From the NCBI RefSeq assembly GCF_000372725.1, contig NW_005200333.1, forward strand, positions 734,725 to 798,724: a stretch of DNA of 64,000 nucleotides, written 5' to 3'. The DNA is from Emiliania huxleyi CCMP1516. Taxonomy: Eukaryota > Haptophyta > Isochrysidales > Noelaerhabdaceae. The notes beneath the pieces are model-generated. The model saw only the letters and a list, made by a program, of their open reading frames with translations. It ran no database searches and was not told the origin of the DNA. Below are positions 29,708-41,414 of this stretch, one piece after another (positions within the stretch are counted from its first letter, which is position 1; every line of letters starts with the position of its first letter). A program made the translations under genes and the position numbers.

Positions 29708-32359
29708 ATGTGCCGCTGGCTCGTTTATTGTGGGAGTGACCCGATCCTGATGTCCGACCTCATCTTTGCGCCGACCAACTCGCTCATTCACCAGTCGTTC
29801 AACGGAGGGTTCCACCCTGGTGCACCGCCCAGAGAGATCTCTGCGCACCAACAAGCATTCACCATTGCCTCTGCTTCCAGGCCTCTCCGACCAGAACAAC
29901 ATGCAGGACGGCGCTCCCCGCGAGACACTCCTACGCAACTCGCATCTCATCGTTGGCGTCGGTTGTCCCCGCGAGCGCTTCTGCGCAGCCCTCACCTCAC
30001 CGAATATTGCCGGCGACATGGCTCGGGTCGGGGCCGCCGCGTCGGCGCACGCGATCGGCGAGTGTGAGGACGCGACCGAAGAGTGCAACGAGTGCACGAC
30101 CGGCTGCAACGCATCCTCGCTCAACTCGGCGACGGGCGAGGGCGTCGCCCGGTACGCCGGCTTCTCGCGGGCCCGGACATCGGGGGCAGCTCCGGCGGAA
30201 AGCATGGCAGAGACGCGGTGCTCTGACGCAGTCGTCTGCCGCGATGAGATCTCGTGGTCGAGCGCGTCGCCGCGCACCAACTTCACGCAGCTCCTGCCTC
30301 AGACTAGCCACGGCGACAACGTGCGCCGCAAATCCATCCTCGACAAGATCACCAGTCTCATGGCGCTCGTGCAGGGCTCGCTCCGCTGCGCGCTCGCCTC
30401 GGGCACATCCGACGCGGTCACCCCCATGCTGCTCCTTGTGCTCGCCCTGCTGCTCCTTCTCTGGCCGCCCACCCTCCGTCCCGTGAATTTCGCCCCACGT
30501 CCGCTCTCGGTCCCCATGACCGTTAGCGCGTTCCTGACGCTCGCCCGCCCGCCGCCTCGAGGAGCAAGGGGAGGAGACGGCAGCGGATATCGTCGACGGC
30601 TTCCTCAAGCAGCACGCGGACTTCGTCGCCGAGCTGCGGCGTGCAAACCTTGATGAGAAGGTCATCAAGGCGATGCTCGAGCTCGGGCAGGATTTTCGGC
30701 TGCCGGCGCTCGCGTAAGGCGAACGAGCGTCAATGGCATCTCTCCGCCTAACTCCATGTACTCCCAAGCATCGCACTCTCTTGCCCTAAGGCGTAAGGCG
30801 AACGAGCGTCGGCGGCATCACCTCGCCTACTCCTATCCGCGACTCCCCAGCATCGCATTCTCTCACCGCCCTGCCGCCGCCACCGGACGGCGCCGTCGAG
30901 CGCCGCCGCCTTGCCGGCCGCGGCCGCGCTCTCGCGCTATCCTCCTGCCAGCTGCAGGCCAGGGCGGCGGCGTGCGGCTTTTCGCCGCCAGCGGCGCCGC
31001 CTCCCTCCGCCTCGCCGTCGCCGCCGCCTCCCTCCGTGTCGCCGTCGCCGCCGCCGCCCACGCCGCCGCCGCCTGCAACCCCGCCGCCGGCGGCGCCGCC
31101 GCCCACGCCGCCGCCGCCATCCGGCTCGCCGTCGCCGCCGCCGCCCACGCCGCCGCCACCTGCTCCCCCGCCGCCGTCCGCCTCGCCGTCGCCCCCGCCT
31201 CCCTCGGCATCGCCGTCGCCGCCGCCGCCTCCTTCGCCGCCGCCTCCTTCGCCGTCGCCGACGACCCCGCCGCCTCCTTTGCCGCCGCCGCCAACGCACC
31301 CCGTCCCCACTCCCACCGCCAACAGCTGAATGCGGACGGTTTTGGGGTTGGCTGGTACCACAAGCGGGGCGGCGCAATCTTCCGGTCGGTGACGGCCGCG
31401 TGGAACAACAGCAACCTGCGGGAGCTCTCCGAGTCCATCGAGTCACGCTGCATCTTTGCGCACGTGCGCGCCGCATCGGGCTCTGTTATCTCCGAGGTGA
31501 ACTGCCACCCATTCCGCTACGGCGTTCAGGCCTGGAGGTGCCGTGCCGACGCAGCCGTGAACCGCGTCTCTTCACCGTTGCTGTTGTCACAGGCCGTCTG
31601 CTCTTCCAGCACAACGGACACGTCGAGGGCTTTGACCGCATCAAGCGGCGAGTGTTCGCTGCGATGCGCGATGACGTCCGCCACCTGCTGCAAGCGACTC
31701 GGCTTCTGGCGCCTCTCGGTTCACCTCGCATGACCGCTGCAGGTGTACCACTGGGTGCAGGGCACTACCGACTCGGAGGCGTGCTTTGCCCTCATCCTCT
31801 CCCTCATCGAGCCAGAGCTGCTTGCCGGTGGCGAGTGCGTGCCAGTGGCCGTGCTGCGCAAGGCGATGCTCAGCGCCATCGCAACACTCCGGGGCTTCCT
31901 CGCGGATGCGGGCGTGGTGGAGGGCGCTTCGACAGTTCTAAGCGGAGCGGGCCATGAATGGCATGTCGTCACAGCATCGGCCTCGAACGGCAGTTCAACT
32001 TTGCCCTGACGGACGGCAGTTCAGTGCGGCGGCGGCAGACTGCCAGCTGCACTGTGCGCGCATATTCCTCGTACACCTCTTGCGGTGAGCAGGTGGTGGT
32101 GGCGCGCTACTGCGACAAGGCTCCCGACATCCCGCCACCCTCTCTCTACTACGCGTTTGCGTCATCGCACCAGCTTCAGCTGCAACTGAGCCAGGCCTTG
32201 ACCTCCAGCCGAGATGATGCTCAGGAACACACCTTTCGAAATCAGGCCCGTCTAAGCAGGTCCCGCACGGGCAGCTCACTCCGGGGCACGGCGCCACCGG
32301 GTTCGCTGTCGTCTTCTTATAGCCGATTGGCGTCTCGGCGCCGCATGCGTCTTCTGTGA
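29708..32359 (+). pseudogene. Split copy of the DUG3-like glutamine amidotransferase
   Basis: Exons 1-2 (29708-29819, 29881-29912) and exons 3-7 (from 31326) match the intact copy at 53233-54612 almost base for base. The part between exons 2 and 3 holds a 1.3-kb insert made of a P450 5' piece (30013-30541) and a proline-rich gene piece (30542-31306). In addition, the acceptor before exon 6 is changed: the AGGCTATTCCACG of the intact copy is missing at about 31988, so the FNFALTDG exon can no longer be joined in phase. It is therefore probably non-functional. Confidence 0.7.
30016..30541 (+). pseudogene. P450 5' fragment
   Basis: Starts at the same ATG (MARVGAAASAHAIGECED) as the full P450 and is nearly identical to 34519-35043. 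It stops within the first membrane region (AFLTL), where the sequence jumps to the LEEQGEET exon. The heme-binding and ExxR regions are absent. Confidence 0.8.
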
Positions 32360-32665
32360 GTAGGCTGAACCGCTTGTGTGCCGAGGGCGGCGAGGCGCCA
32401 CAGAACCCAGGGCACGGCTCAACTTTTGGCTGCACCTGCCCAAAGTGCCGCAAGCTCGAGCAGACTGTAGAGGGCGGCGCCTTCATCTGTGCGTCTGAGC
32501 CACTCACCACCAATACAAGCGAGTGGTTCTTGATGAAGGAGGAGAGTAGATGCTGTCGGATAGAGCGCTTCTCTGGAACGGGAGGGAGGGGCAAATAGCA
32601 TTCGGGCGGCGGGTCGCGGAACCTAGGACCAGCCCCTCGCGCGACGTCGCCGCCAGGAGAACTCG

Positions 32666-33108
32666 ATGATCTCATTCACGGCGGGAACGCCTAGCGCGGA
32701 CGACGAATCCGAGGCTGAGGAGTGCTCGCGGCTCAAGGCGATGCGTCTAGACCAGGCAACGCCTTGCCAACGGGTCAGAGAATCGGCCGATCTCGCTCGA
32801 TCTCCCCCTCTTCTCGATCGCAGGCTGCCTTCTCCAAGGCCGTCTCTACCAAGGCTGCACGTAACCCCACCGTCACGACCTCGCCAGCGGTGCCGGCACA
32901 GAGCCCGAAGCGAAGGAGCAGTTGGGAAGCGCTAAGGTCCTTCGTCGACGAGCAGGGAGCCAGGCGCACCGCCCGTGCCGTTGCCCCAGCGCCCGCGCGG
33001 CGCCGCCCCACACGACACGGCGCTGACGCGTCTCGAATGATTCACTCAGGCCGGGGCCGGAGGCGGAGGCGGAGGCGCGCGCGCGCGAAGACCCGAAGTC
33101 CAACCTAG
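32666..33108 (+). CDS. Small Arg-rich protein, two exons (copy A)
   Basis: Exons 32666-32773 and 32824-33108 (50-nt GT-AG intron, phase 0) encode 130 residues beginning MISFTAGTPSADDESEAEEC. KAVSTKAARNPTVTT follows, and the end is GRGRRRRRRRARAKTRSPT. An acidic start and a very basic end suggest a nucleic-acid binding protein, but no domain is recognised. The second copy at 54919-55361 is almost identical, with one Leu codon region changed by a single base (GCGCTAAGG versus GCGCCAAGG). Confidence 0.4.
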
Positions 33109-33330
33109 GTCCGTTGACCGTTGCCCCTCCTGCCGCACCACCGGGCCTTGTGCCGCGCCACCGGCGCCACCGCCCCCTCCCACCGCCCTGGTTTTGCGCG
33201 CGTCCTCTTCACAGACGTCGTCAGCCTCGACTAGCGCCTCGCGCCGCGCTGCACGACGGTCTCCGACGAGGCGTTTCACTCCCGATGCATGTGTTCGTCT
33301 TGATACGCTAACTACTCCAACATTGTCGTG

Positions 33331-33331
33331 C

Positions 33332-33404
<73 letters not shown>
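33331..33404. repeat. (CT)n microsatellite
   Basis: An uninterrupted CT run, also present at the matching place in block C (55588-55667) with a different length. Confidence 0.95.
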
Positions 33405-33408
<4 letters not shown>

Positions 33409-34208
33409 AACTGCGATGCGCTTCGCCGAGACCTCGATAGAGTAGTGCTGAAGGCGCTCTTTTTGAACGAACAAAAATGTTCCCCTTTATCCCCCGACGG
33501 CGTGCGCGTGCGTGAGAATGCGACAAGGGACCGCTCGAAAGGGACCATTGGGTTGTTTGAATTTAAACGAAAGCGCTCTCAAAAGAAAAAGCTGACAGCG
33601 GCGGACTCGCCGACGACTCGCCGCTGGTGACCGCGCACCGACGCGCCCGTTGCCAATGAGGCGGAGGACGAGGTGGAGGCTGCGGTGGAGGGGGCGCTGC
33701 GTGGCGACGACGAGGTGGAGGTTGAGGTGTGGAGCAGGAGTCGGAGTCCGAGGCGGGAGCGGAGGCTCCGAGCGACGACGATGAGGGTTGCGCCGCCACC
33801 TCGGGGGGTTCCTCGGCCGCGCACCCCGCTCCGACGGTGGCCACGGAGGCAGAAGGGCTCCGATTAAAATTCTCCCATTAAAGCTAGCGCGCGATACACA
33901 CAGCTAAAAGTACGTACAAGCTCGTACACACTGAGAGAGAGATTCGTTCAACGGCGACACGTGACGGACGGCTTCTTTCTCCGTCTCCGACTGCGCTGAC
34001 GAGTGGTAGGGCCCCCGGGGGCCCTAGAAAGCGCGCCTCACTCTCCCTTTTCTCCCACAAGTGCCGACACTGCAAACGGGATGCCTAGTGCAGCAACACT
34101 ACGGATTTCGGTTTCATTCAAATATAGGAAAACAAGGAAACCCGCTTGCCGTCCATTCTCGTCCATTCCGCTTGCAGCCTGCCATCCCGGCCGGGGTCTT
34201 CACCTGCC

Positions 34209-34512
34209 ATGTGCCGCTGGCTCGTTTATTGTGGGAGTGACCCGATCCTGATGTCCGACCTCATCTTTGCGCCGACCAACTCGCTCATTCACCAGTCGTT
34301 CAACGGAGGGTTCCACCCTGGTGCACCGCCCAGAGAGATCTCTGCGCACCAACAAGCATTCACCATTGCCTCTGCTTCCAGGCCTCTCCGACCAGAACAA
34401 CATGCAGGACGGCGCTCCCCGCGAGACACTCCTACGCAACTCGCATCTCATCGTTGGCGTCGGTTGTCCCCGCGAGCGCTTCTGCGCAGCCCTCACCTCA
34501 CCGAATATTGCC
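34209..34512 (+). pseudogene. 5' fragment of the DUG3-like amidotransferase
   Basis: Contains exon 1 (MCRWLVYCGSDPILMSDLIF) and exon 2, then breaks at the shared ATATTGCC junction into P450 sequence. Exons 3-7 are missing from this block. Its promoter now lies directly upstream of the P450 start. Confidence 0.8.
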
Positions 34513-34518
34513 GGCGAC

Positions 34519-37390
34519 ATGGCTCGGGTCGGGGCCGCCGCGTCGGCGCACGCGATCGGCGAGTGTGAGGACGCGACCGAAGAGTGCAACGAGTGCACGA
34601 CCGGCTGCAACGCATCCTCGCTCAACTCGGCGACGGGCGAGGGCGTCGCCCGGTACGCCGGCTTCTCACGGGCCCGGACATCGGGGGCAGCTCCGGCGGA
34701 AAGCATGGCAGAGACGCGGTGCTCTGACGCAGTCGTCTGCCGCGATGAGATCTCGTGGTCGAGCGCGTCGCCGCGCACCAACTTCACGCAGCTCCTGCCT
34801 CAGACTAGCCACGGCGACAACGTGCGCCGCAAATCCATCCTCGACAAGATCACCAGTCTCATGGCGCTCGTGCAGGGCTCGCTCCGCTGCGCGCTCGCCT
34901 CGGGCACATCCGACGCGGTCACCCCCATGCTGCTCCTTGTGCTCGCCCTGCTGCTCCTTCTCTGGCCGCCCACCCTCCGTCCCGTGAATTTCGCCCCACG
35001 TCCGCTCTCGGTCCCCATGACCGTTAGCGCGTTCCTGACGCTGCTCATGCCCGGCGCGGCTGCAATTGCCGCCGACCAGTGGAGCAGCCCATCGATCCCG
35101 CCGTCGCCAGCTGTTGACTGGTTGGTACAGATGTCCGTTGGAGACATGTTCGCGGCGACAGCACTGGCCACCATCATCGTCGTTGCAGCCGCGACGCTCT
35201 GCGCTCCACGAAGTGAGCGGCTCGGGTATATTCGAGGCCTGCGCAAGCTGGGGAGCGACGCACTTATTCTCATGGCCCTGGTTCTCCCTGTCCACTTGGT
35301 GGCCTTCGGCTGTTGGGAGCGCTCTGGCATCAGCTCACATTATGTCATCATTGCGATATTCTTGCCCTTCGAGTGCGCTGTCTTCTTGTACGTTGCGGTC
35401 CGGTTGATCCTGTTCCCCGTCAGCGTGTCAACCGCGCTGGGCGCCCTCCGCCGGGACCCCGGTGCGACGCTGCAAATGGGCGCAGAGGCCATGCACATCA
35501 AGTGCCACACGTGGAGCGTGCGCAGGTACCTGATCTTTGGCCCGCGTGTCTGCTTCCTCACGTCGCACGCCGCTACCCATCAGGTGCTCACCAAGGCGAG
35601 GAACTTCCGCCGAAGCGAGGCCGCGAGGGACGCGATCACGTCGCCGCACACGATCCTCGGCAGCGGCGGCCTCAGCGACGTGTGGAGTCGCATCCGCCCG
35701 CTGTGCACACCCTTCTTCGAAGAGTATCAGTTCGTGAGCAAGACCGCGGCTGTCACGCGGCACGTGTACGAGGCCATCTTTGAGCAGATGCAGGAGCAGA
35801 AGCGCACGGGGAGACCCGTCGATTGGTTCCACCTGTGCAACCGCCTCGTGGTGGAGACCCATCTGCTCGTCCTCCTCGACGTCCACGTGCCCACGGGAGG
35901 CGCCAAGATCGGCCTCGGCCACGAGCACGCACCACGACCTAAGGACATCCCGCCAGGAGGCGGCGGCGAAGACGAAGAAGAGAAGCCGCGGCTCGCCTCG
36001 GACATTCTCGACGACGCACTCCATCAGATTGTCGGTAGTGGCCAGGAGCCTTCGTACGCGAGCACGGCATGCGCGCCCTTCCTGAACTTTCTGACCGAGC
36101 GGCTGCAGCTGCCGCAGAGCCAGCTGGGCGGCATCGAGGCCATCCTGGCGAGGGCACACGCGGCCGGCAAAATCTCCGCCATCGAGCGGCTGCACAACAC
36201 ACTGATGTTCATGATCGCACTGGCGCCGTCGGCGGGCGTGTTCTGGACCACGCTGCACCTCTACCGTGACCCTGGGCTCCTCGAACGCACGCGCGACGTC
36301 AAGATGAACGAACGGATGCTCGAATGCTGCATCACCGAGACGCTGCGCATGTACGCGCCGGTGCCCGTGATGCTGGCGCGCGAAGTGGTGAAGCCGACCA
36401 CGCTGCGCTTCGGCAAGGGCTTCGGTCGGTCGCACGTCGCGTTCGACGTCGGCGACACCGTCATCATCTCGCCGATCCTGCTGCAGAACTCGCCGGAGCT
36501 GTGGGCCCACCCGACGACGTACGACCCGCTCCGCTTCAAGCGCAAGAAGGCGTCGGCGCACGTCGATCACGCTACGTACAGCACGCTCAAGGCGGCCGCA
36601 AAGATGCACACTGCACCGTCACGACGGTCGTCTAGCAGCGACGCGTCGTCGCGGGGGTCGTTGCGCAGCGACGCGTCCGATTGCGGATCTGCGATCGAGG
36701 AGCAGTCAATCGGGCAGGGGTTCGGGCCAGGGTCGACGGGGCGCAGAGAGGCGGAAGATCACGAGTCTGCGATCCATGAGGGGCAGTTCGGGCGGGGGGG
36801 CATGGGGCGCTGGACCTCGCACGCCAACAATCTGCGTGCGGAGACCTCTCTCCGGCGAGAGGAATCCTTCATCTCGTCCGCGATCAGGGAGAGCGACTCG
36901 CACTACTTCCCGTTTGGCTTCGGCAGGTGAGAGTGCCTGGCCCCACCGAACGCATAGCTATTGTGTGTTGCCTCCGCCCTGTGCTCTCTCTCTCTCGCCC
37001 CCGCTGACGACCGCCCTGTTCCTGTCCCCGCATCGTGGCAGCCACCGCTGCCTGGGCTCGAATTACGCCACGTGGTTGCTGTACACCGTCATCAACACGA
37101 TAATCCGAGGCTTTGACGTGGAGCTGCAGGATCCCGAGGGGCTGCTCGAGCACGCGCAGCCGCACCAGCGCATCCGGCCGCACGTCTACAGCTTCCCCAT
37201 CTCTTCCGTGTACGCGACGATCAATGCCCGCCACCACCGCCTCGCGGATGTGATCAAGGCCGTGGTGGCCTCGAACCAGCTCTTGCGCACCGCCGCGATC
37301 GTCGAGGGCGAGTGTGAGGACGATAGTGCGGATGAGGCGGACGAGCCATCGAATTACGACCACGTGAAAGCCGCCGATGGCCGCGGCTGA
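34519..37390 (+). CDS. Membrane-anchored cytochrome P450
   Basis: Heme-thiolate monooxygenase. Exons 34519-36926 and 37042-37390 (115-nt GT-AG intron) give 918 residues, far longer than the usual ~500. The extra N-terminus has a Cys-rich part (ECEDATEECNECTTGC) and four or five hydrophobic helices (MLLLVLALLLLLW; ATALATIIVVAAATL; LILMALVLPVHLVAF; YVIIAIFLPFECAVFLYVAV). P450 motifs: helix-I-like MFMIALAPSAGVF, ExxR in ITETLRMYAP, PERF-like YDPLRF, and the heme loop FGFGSHRCLG formed across the intron. The usual acidic-Thr pair of helix I is replaced by PSAG. A Ser/Gly-rich insert lies before the heme loop. This is the only complete copy here. Confidence 0.85.
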
Positions 37391-38019
37391 GGGTCTAGAT
37401 GAGGGTGTGTGTGCGCACGTAATCGTCCGGCATCAGCTGTCAATCGCCCTCAGCCTCACCCTTCGCCGCGCCTATGCTATGTGACTGTGTATTGTGGTAC
37501 GAGAGGTACTGTGTGGTACGGTATATGTGTATCGAGGGCAGGACCCGTCCTGCCTCGGGTCGTGAGTGAACACGTGTGGCGCAGCCGATTACGGCGGCAC
37601 CACCACGCAGGGTGCCTCGAGGCTCGAGCCGCCCCCGTCAGTATACGGGGTATGGAGGGTGAGTTGACCGGGGGTTGTGCGCCGGGCCCTCCTGCTCGGC
37701 TCCAGCGAGTAGACAAGTCTTGTCATCAACAGAGTAGAAGGATCTGACCTCAGGGCTGATGTAACCAAGCGCTGGTACCGTGGTTTTACCTCACACCCAT
37801 GGTCTCACACTGTGCCGGCAGTCGCCGAGCAGTGTGTCGCTCACACAAGCCGCAGCACAAGTGACTGAGGGCCAGTGAGGGCGAGCCCATCGCTGTGACA
37901 GCTGTGGCAGCCGCACTCTCCAGGCTTCTGTCGCAAAGAGCTGCATGCCACCGGGCGCTGTCGAGGTTCGCCGATGAGCGCGGCGCAGGTTAGGTAGAGA
38001 TCGCGTGCTCGCCCGCCCG

Positions 38020-38184
38020 CCGCCTCGAGGAGCAAGGGGAGGAGACGGCAGCGGATATCGTCGACGGCTTCCTCAAGCAGCACGCGGACTTCGTCGCCGA
38101 GCTGCGGCGTGCAAACCTTGATGAGAAGGTCATCAAGGCGATGCTCGAGCTCGGGCAGGATTTTCGGCTGCCGGCGCTCGCGTA
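38020..38184 (+). other. Terminal-exon-like frame of unknown gene
   Basis: Reads LEEQGEETAADIVDGFLKQH, ADFVAELRRANLDEKVIKAM, then LELGQDFRLPALA and a stop. It is well-formed helical protein sequence but too short to be a whole gene. The same exon occurs at 30553-30717, and a version cut after LELG is at 49877-50019. Parent gene not identified. Confidence 0.35.
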
Positions 38185-38223
38185 AGGCGAACGAGCGTCA
38201 ATGGCATCTCTCCGCCTAACTCC

Positions 38224-39388
38224 ATGTACTCCCAAGCATCGCACTCTCTTGCCCTAAGGCGTAAGGCGAACGAGCGTCGGCGGCATCACCTCGCCTACTC
38301 CTATCCGCGACTCCCCAGCATCGCATTCTCTCACCGCCCTGCCGCCGCCACCGGACGGCGCCGTCGAGCGCCGCCGCCTTGCCGGCCGCGGCCGCGCTCT
38401 CGCGCTATCCTCCTGCCAGCTGCAGGCCAGGGCGGGGCGGCGTGCGGCTTTTCGCCGCCAGCGGCGCCGCCTCCCTCCGCCTCGCCGTCGCCGCCGCCTC
38501 CCTCCGTGTCGCCGTCGCCGCCGCCGCCCACGCCGCCGCCGCCTGCAACCCCGCCGCCGGCGGCGCCGCCGCCCACGCCGCCGCCGCCATCCGGCTCGCC
38601 GTCGCCGCCGCCGCCCACGCCGCCGCCACCTGCTCCCCCGCCGCCGTCCGCCTCGCCGTCGCCCCCGCCTCCCTCGGCATCGCCGTCGCCGCCGCCGCCT
38701 CCTTCGCCGCCGCCTCCTTCGCCGTCGCCGACGACCCCGCCGCCTCCTTTGCCGCCGCCGCCCTCGCCGCCGCCGCCGTCGGCCTCGCCCTCGCCGCCAC
38801 CACCGCCGCCGCCGCCCGATCTACCGCCTCCCTCCGCCTCGCCCTCGCCGCCGCCGCCCTTCGCGTCGCCATCCTCGCCGCCGCCGTCGGCCTCGCCGTC
38901 CCCGCTGCCGCCGTCGGCCTCGCCGTCGCCGCCGCCGCCGTCGGCCTCGCCGTCGCCGCCGCCGATCCCCGACTTTCCAGCCGAACCGCCGAGCTCGCTA
39001 CCTTCCGCTCCGCCAGACTACGGTCCCGGCGACCTTCCAGCCGAGCCGCCTTCCGCCCCGCCAGACTTGCCGCCGCCGCCATCGCCGCCGCCGCCGCCGA
39101 CCGCGCCCCGCTGCCGCCGATCCGCGAACCTCCAACTTATCCAGCCTCCGAGGAGTGCTATCCGGGCATCCCCGGTGGGCTGGCTTCCCGCCCGGGCATT
39201 TCCTCGGCTTTGGCAACAAAGGCGGGTGCCGGACCACGACGTGCGAGACTGGCCAGTTCACCGCCCTCCGGGGCATCACCACGTTTAACGCGTGCGCGGA
39301 AAGGATAAGGTGCCTCCGTGATGCCAGCTGCAAGGCGTTCGAGTGGTTCCCTCGACCCCGCGGGCTGCTCCCTTCCAGGGCACTGTGA
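38224..39388 (+). CDS. Proline-rich (SPPPP) protein with a PAN/Apple-like Cys end
   Basis: The first part is a run of about 220 residues of SPPPP, SASPSPPPP and TPPPPA units, as in extensins and pherophorin-type wall proteins of algae; the Pro residues are likely hydroxylated and glycosylated. At the 3' end another frame (39155-39388) gives GFGNKGGCRTTTCETGQFTA, then FNACAERIRCLRDASCKAFE and EWF, with the Cys pattern of PAN/Apple-like modules. One or more introns must join the two parts; their borders are not resolved. The start at 38224 lacks a signal peptide, so the true 5' exon may be elsewhere. Its 5' part is duplicated at 30756-31306. Confidence 0.5.
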
Positions 39389-39946
39389 GAGATCCACCGC
39401 GACGTCCCCGTGAAAACAGCGGCCGACTGCGGGGAGACCGGTCAGGCCCTTGACCACTGTTGCTGCACGCGGGCTTGAGAGTTGAGTATGCCGATCTCCC
39501 CCCACTCTCGGCGGACCGGAGAGCTGTCTCATTTAACATTGCCGAGGGCTTACTCCGCCTCCTTGCGTGGAACGAGAGCGAGAATTTAACGTAACAACAA
39601 AGTATAAACACAACTGTGAACTGGAACTGCCGCTCACGACTGCACTAGTTATACGCAACCAAGATCCACGGCTACTCTGTACAGGGGCACCCCCACGATC
39701 TCGATCACCGCACACCGCGGGAGACAGAGCGAAGACTCAAAACGTACAAGAGAGTCGCACCTCCAGCGGTCCGGGAGTGTCGCAGAGCCCCAGAGGGACA
39801 CACATCCGCGGGTCGTATTCTCGCGGATCGCCGCGCACGCACGGGGGTCGCATGCACGTACAGCGCGATTATTCGCGCGGCGATGTGGGGGGCACTAGTA
39901 TCTAGGGATCCGAAACTCCCGACCCCCGTGCTTGTAGTGCGGTGCT
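39389..39946. other. Intergenic, no supported gene
   Basis: No motif or consistent frame; it contains the transc­ript ends of the flanking convergent genes. Confidence 0.35.
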
Positions 39947-41077
39947 TCAAGTGCGGAGCGCCAACGAGACCTGCCTCCGGTAAGCTTGCTCCTTGGCCTG
40001 GCACGAGCGGAGGTAGACGTCTGCCACCAAGATGCCGATGGGAGCCCCCAACGCCATGTCCAATGGCCACAAGATCTCCACGGGCAAGAACGCGATGAAT
40101 GGGGCCGCCAGCCTGGTGCCGAAGAATGCGCCGATGAGGCAACCTGTTGTCCGTATCATCCATTTCCGGTGCTCCAAGAAGCGCTTCTGGCGAGCGTGCA
40201 ACCAGCCCATCCCCGCGCACCACAACGTGCAACACATCATCTCGAAGAAAGCAAGCTTGCCCATGAAGTCAGCCATCGGCGACCCTGGCCCACCTGCGAT
40301 CGGCATGCTGGTACATTGCCCTAGAAACAACAAGATCAGCGACACGCGGCCCGTCATCTTATGGACGCCGTTGCCCTTCTCAACCGACCACGCCCGCAAG
40401 CCCTTCCAGAGCTGAAAAGGGAAGAGGAGGAACGAGAAGCACATGGCGAAGACATGCACCTTCAGCACCACCGTGCGTTTGATGTAATTACTGGCGATGT
40501 AGGACGCACCGGGCCAATGTGAGCTGTTCGTTCCTGCGTGGCCGACAAGCGAGCACTGCGGCATGGTTTCGGGGCAAGGTCCACGCTCCCAAGCGAACCA
40601 TGTAGGCAAGAAATCCCAAAGTGCGTCGTACAGCCCGTTGACAACCTGGATGCCCATGACCGGGTCGTAATCGTAGCGCAAATTGAAGACGGTGATGGCC
40701 ACTGTGATCACCATGCAAGCCGCGGGGAGCGAGGCCCAGGCCAGCATGGAGTGCCTCTTCTTGGCCAGCTCCCGCCACACCCTCGCCTCCGCGCCGCCAC
40801 GGCGGCTCTCGGCGGCCTCCATGACCTGGATGAACTCGTCGAGCTCCAGGAAATGCGAGCCGTCCACGTCAGCCGCCGCCATGGCCTCCTCCAACTGCCG
40901 AGCGCCGTGTTCGAGCCCGACGACGTCGAAGATATGCCCGAGCTCGTCGATCGACAAGCGTCCGTCGCGGTTCTCGTCGAACTTCTCGAACAAGACGAAG
41001 TACTGCTTGTTGCGGTCGATGAGCGCGGCGCCACTGCTGTTGAATGACTCGCCGAGCCGAGCGAGAAGGGTTTGCAT
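39947..41077 (-). CDS. EF-hand plus DUF2306-type multi-pass membrane protein
   Basis: One exon, 376 residues from the ATG at 41077. Two EF-hands lie at about residues 30-90: FEKFDENRDGRLSIDELGHI (canonical DxNxDGxLxxxE loop) and ADVDGSHFLELDEFIQVM. Six or so membrane helices follow: SLPAACMVITVAITVF; VHVFAMCFSFLLFPFQLW; GRVSLILLFLGQCTSM; FFEMMCCTLWCAGMGW; LIGAFFGTRLAAPFIAFLPV; MALGAPIGILVADVYL. The HKMTGR motif before the third helix and conserved His fit the DUF2306 family, thought to be heme- or electron-transfer-like. Calcium control of a membrane redox protein is an inference from the fusion. Confidence 0.75.
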   Translation of the reverse strand: MQTLLARLGESFNSSGAALIDRNKQYFVLFEKFDENRDGRLSIDELGHIFDVVGLEHGARQLEEAMAAADVDGSHFLELDEFIQVMEAAESRRGGAEARVWRELAKKRHSMLAWASLPAACMVITVAITVFNLRYDYDPVMGIQVVNGLYDALWDFLPTWFAWERGPCPETMPQCSLVGHAGTNSSHWPGASYIASNYIKRTVVLKVHVFAMCFSFLLFPFQLWKGLRAWSVEKGNGVHKMTGRVSLILLFLGQCTSMPIAGGPGSPMADFMGKLAFFEMMCCTLWCAGMGWLHARQKRFLEHRKWMIRTTGCLIGAFFGTRLAAPFIAFLPVEILWPLDMALGAPIGILVADVYLRSCQAKEQAYRRQVSLALRT

Positions 41078-41414
41078 CTGCCGGCAGCAAGAGAACAGCC
41101 ACTGCTGCAAGGGGAATACACCCTCCTAAAGGCGCTGACGTCACCTCCTGAAAGTCCGTCCGTCGGCCGCCGTTCGGATCACCTCTCTAGGCGTGCCGCC
41201 CAGAACACCCACGCGCGTGTCGCCTCGCTCCCAAAAAGGGAAAGAAACAGAAGCCCGGACCCCGCCGGAAAAAATCAAAATTTGATGTTTAAGGATTCAG
41301 ATTACCCGCTTTTTGAGATTCGCCTCGCGACTACCCGGCGATGTTTTCCTGCTTAGCGCAATTTCCGTCAAACCAGTTTACCCAGTCTCCCACAATTCAT
41401 GTTTCAGCTTCGGG
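41078..41414. other. Intergenic, probable promoter
   Basis: No gene seen; AT content rises after 41270. Confidence 0.35.

Larger units (their letters stand above)
28787..33659. repeat. Segmental duplication block A
   Basis: 28787-30002 matches 50990-53535, and 31307-33652 matches 53536-55982, both almost identical apart from insertions. 29175-30541 matches 33660-35043. 30542-31306 matches 38009-38762. Block A is therefore a mosaic: outer parts like block C, an inner part like block B with a 2.97-kb deletion. It ends at the start codon of a truncated PARP leader (33570-33659). Confidence 0.85.
33660..38762. repeat. Segmental duplication block B
   Basis: 33660-35043 matches block A 29175-30541. 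34516-35128 matches 48319-48931, and 37069-38157 matches 48932-50015. 38009-38762 matches 30542-31306. The left edge joins a PARP leader ending CCAATGA to the acidic-protein frame with only 1-2 bases of overlap. Confidence 0.85.

Noticed and set aside
31036-31329. Complete proline-rich protein gene in block A
   Set aside because: It is a truncated copy of the one at 38224 joined to amidotransferase sequence.
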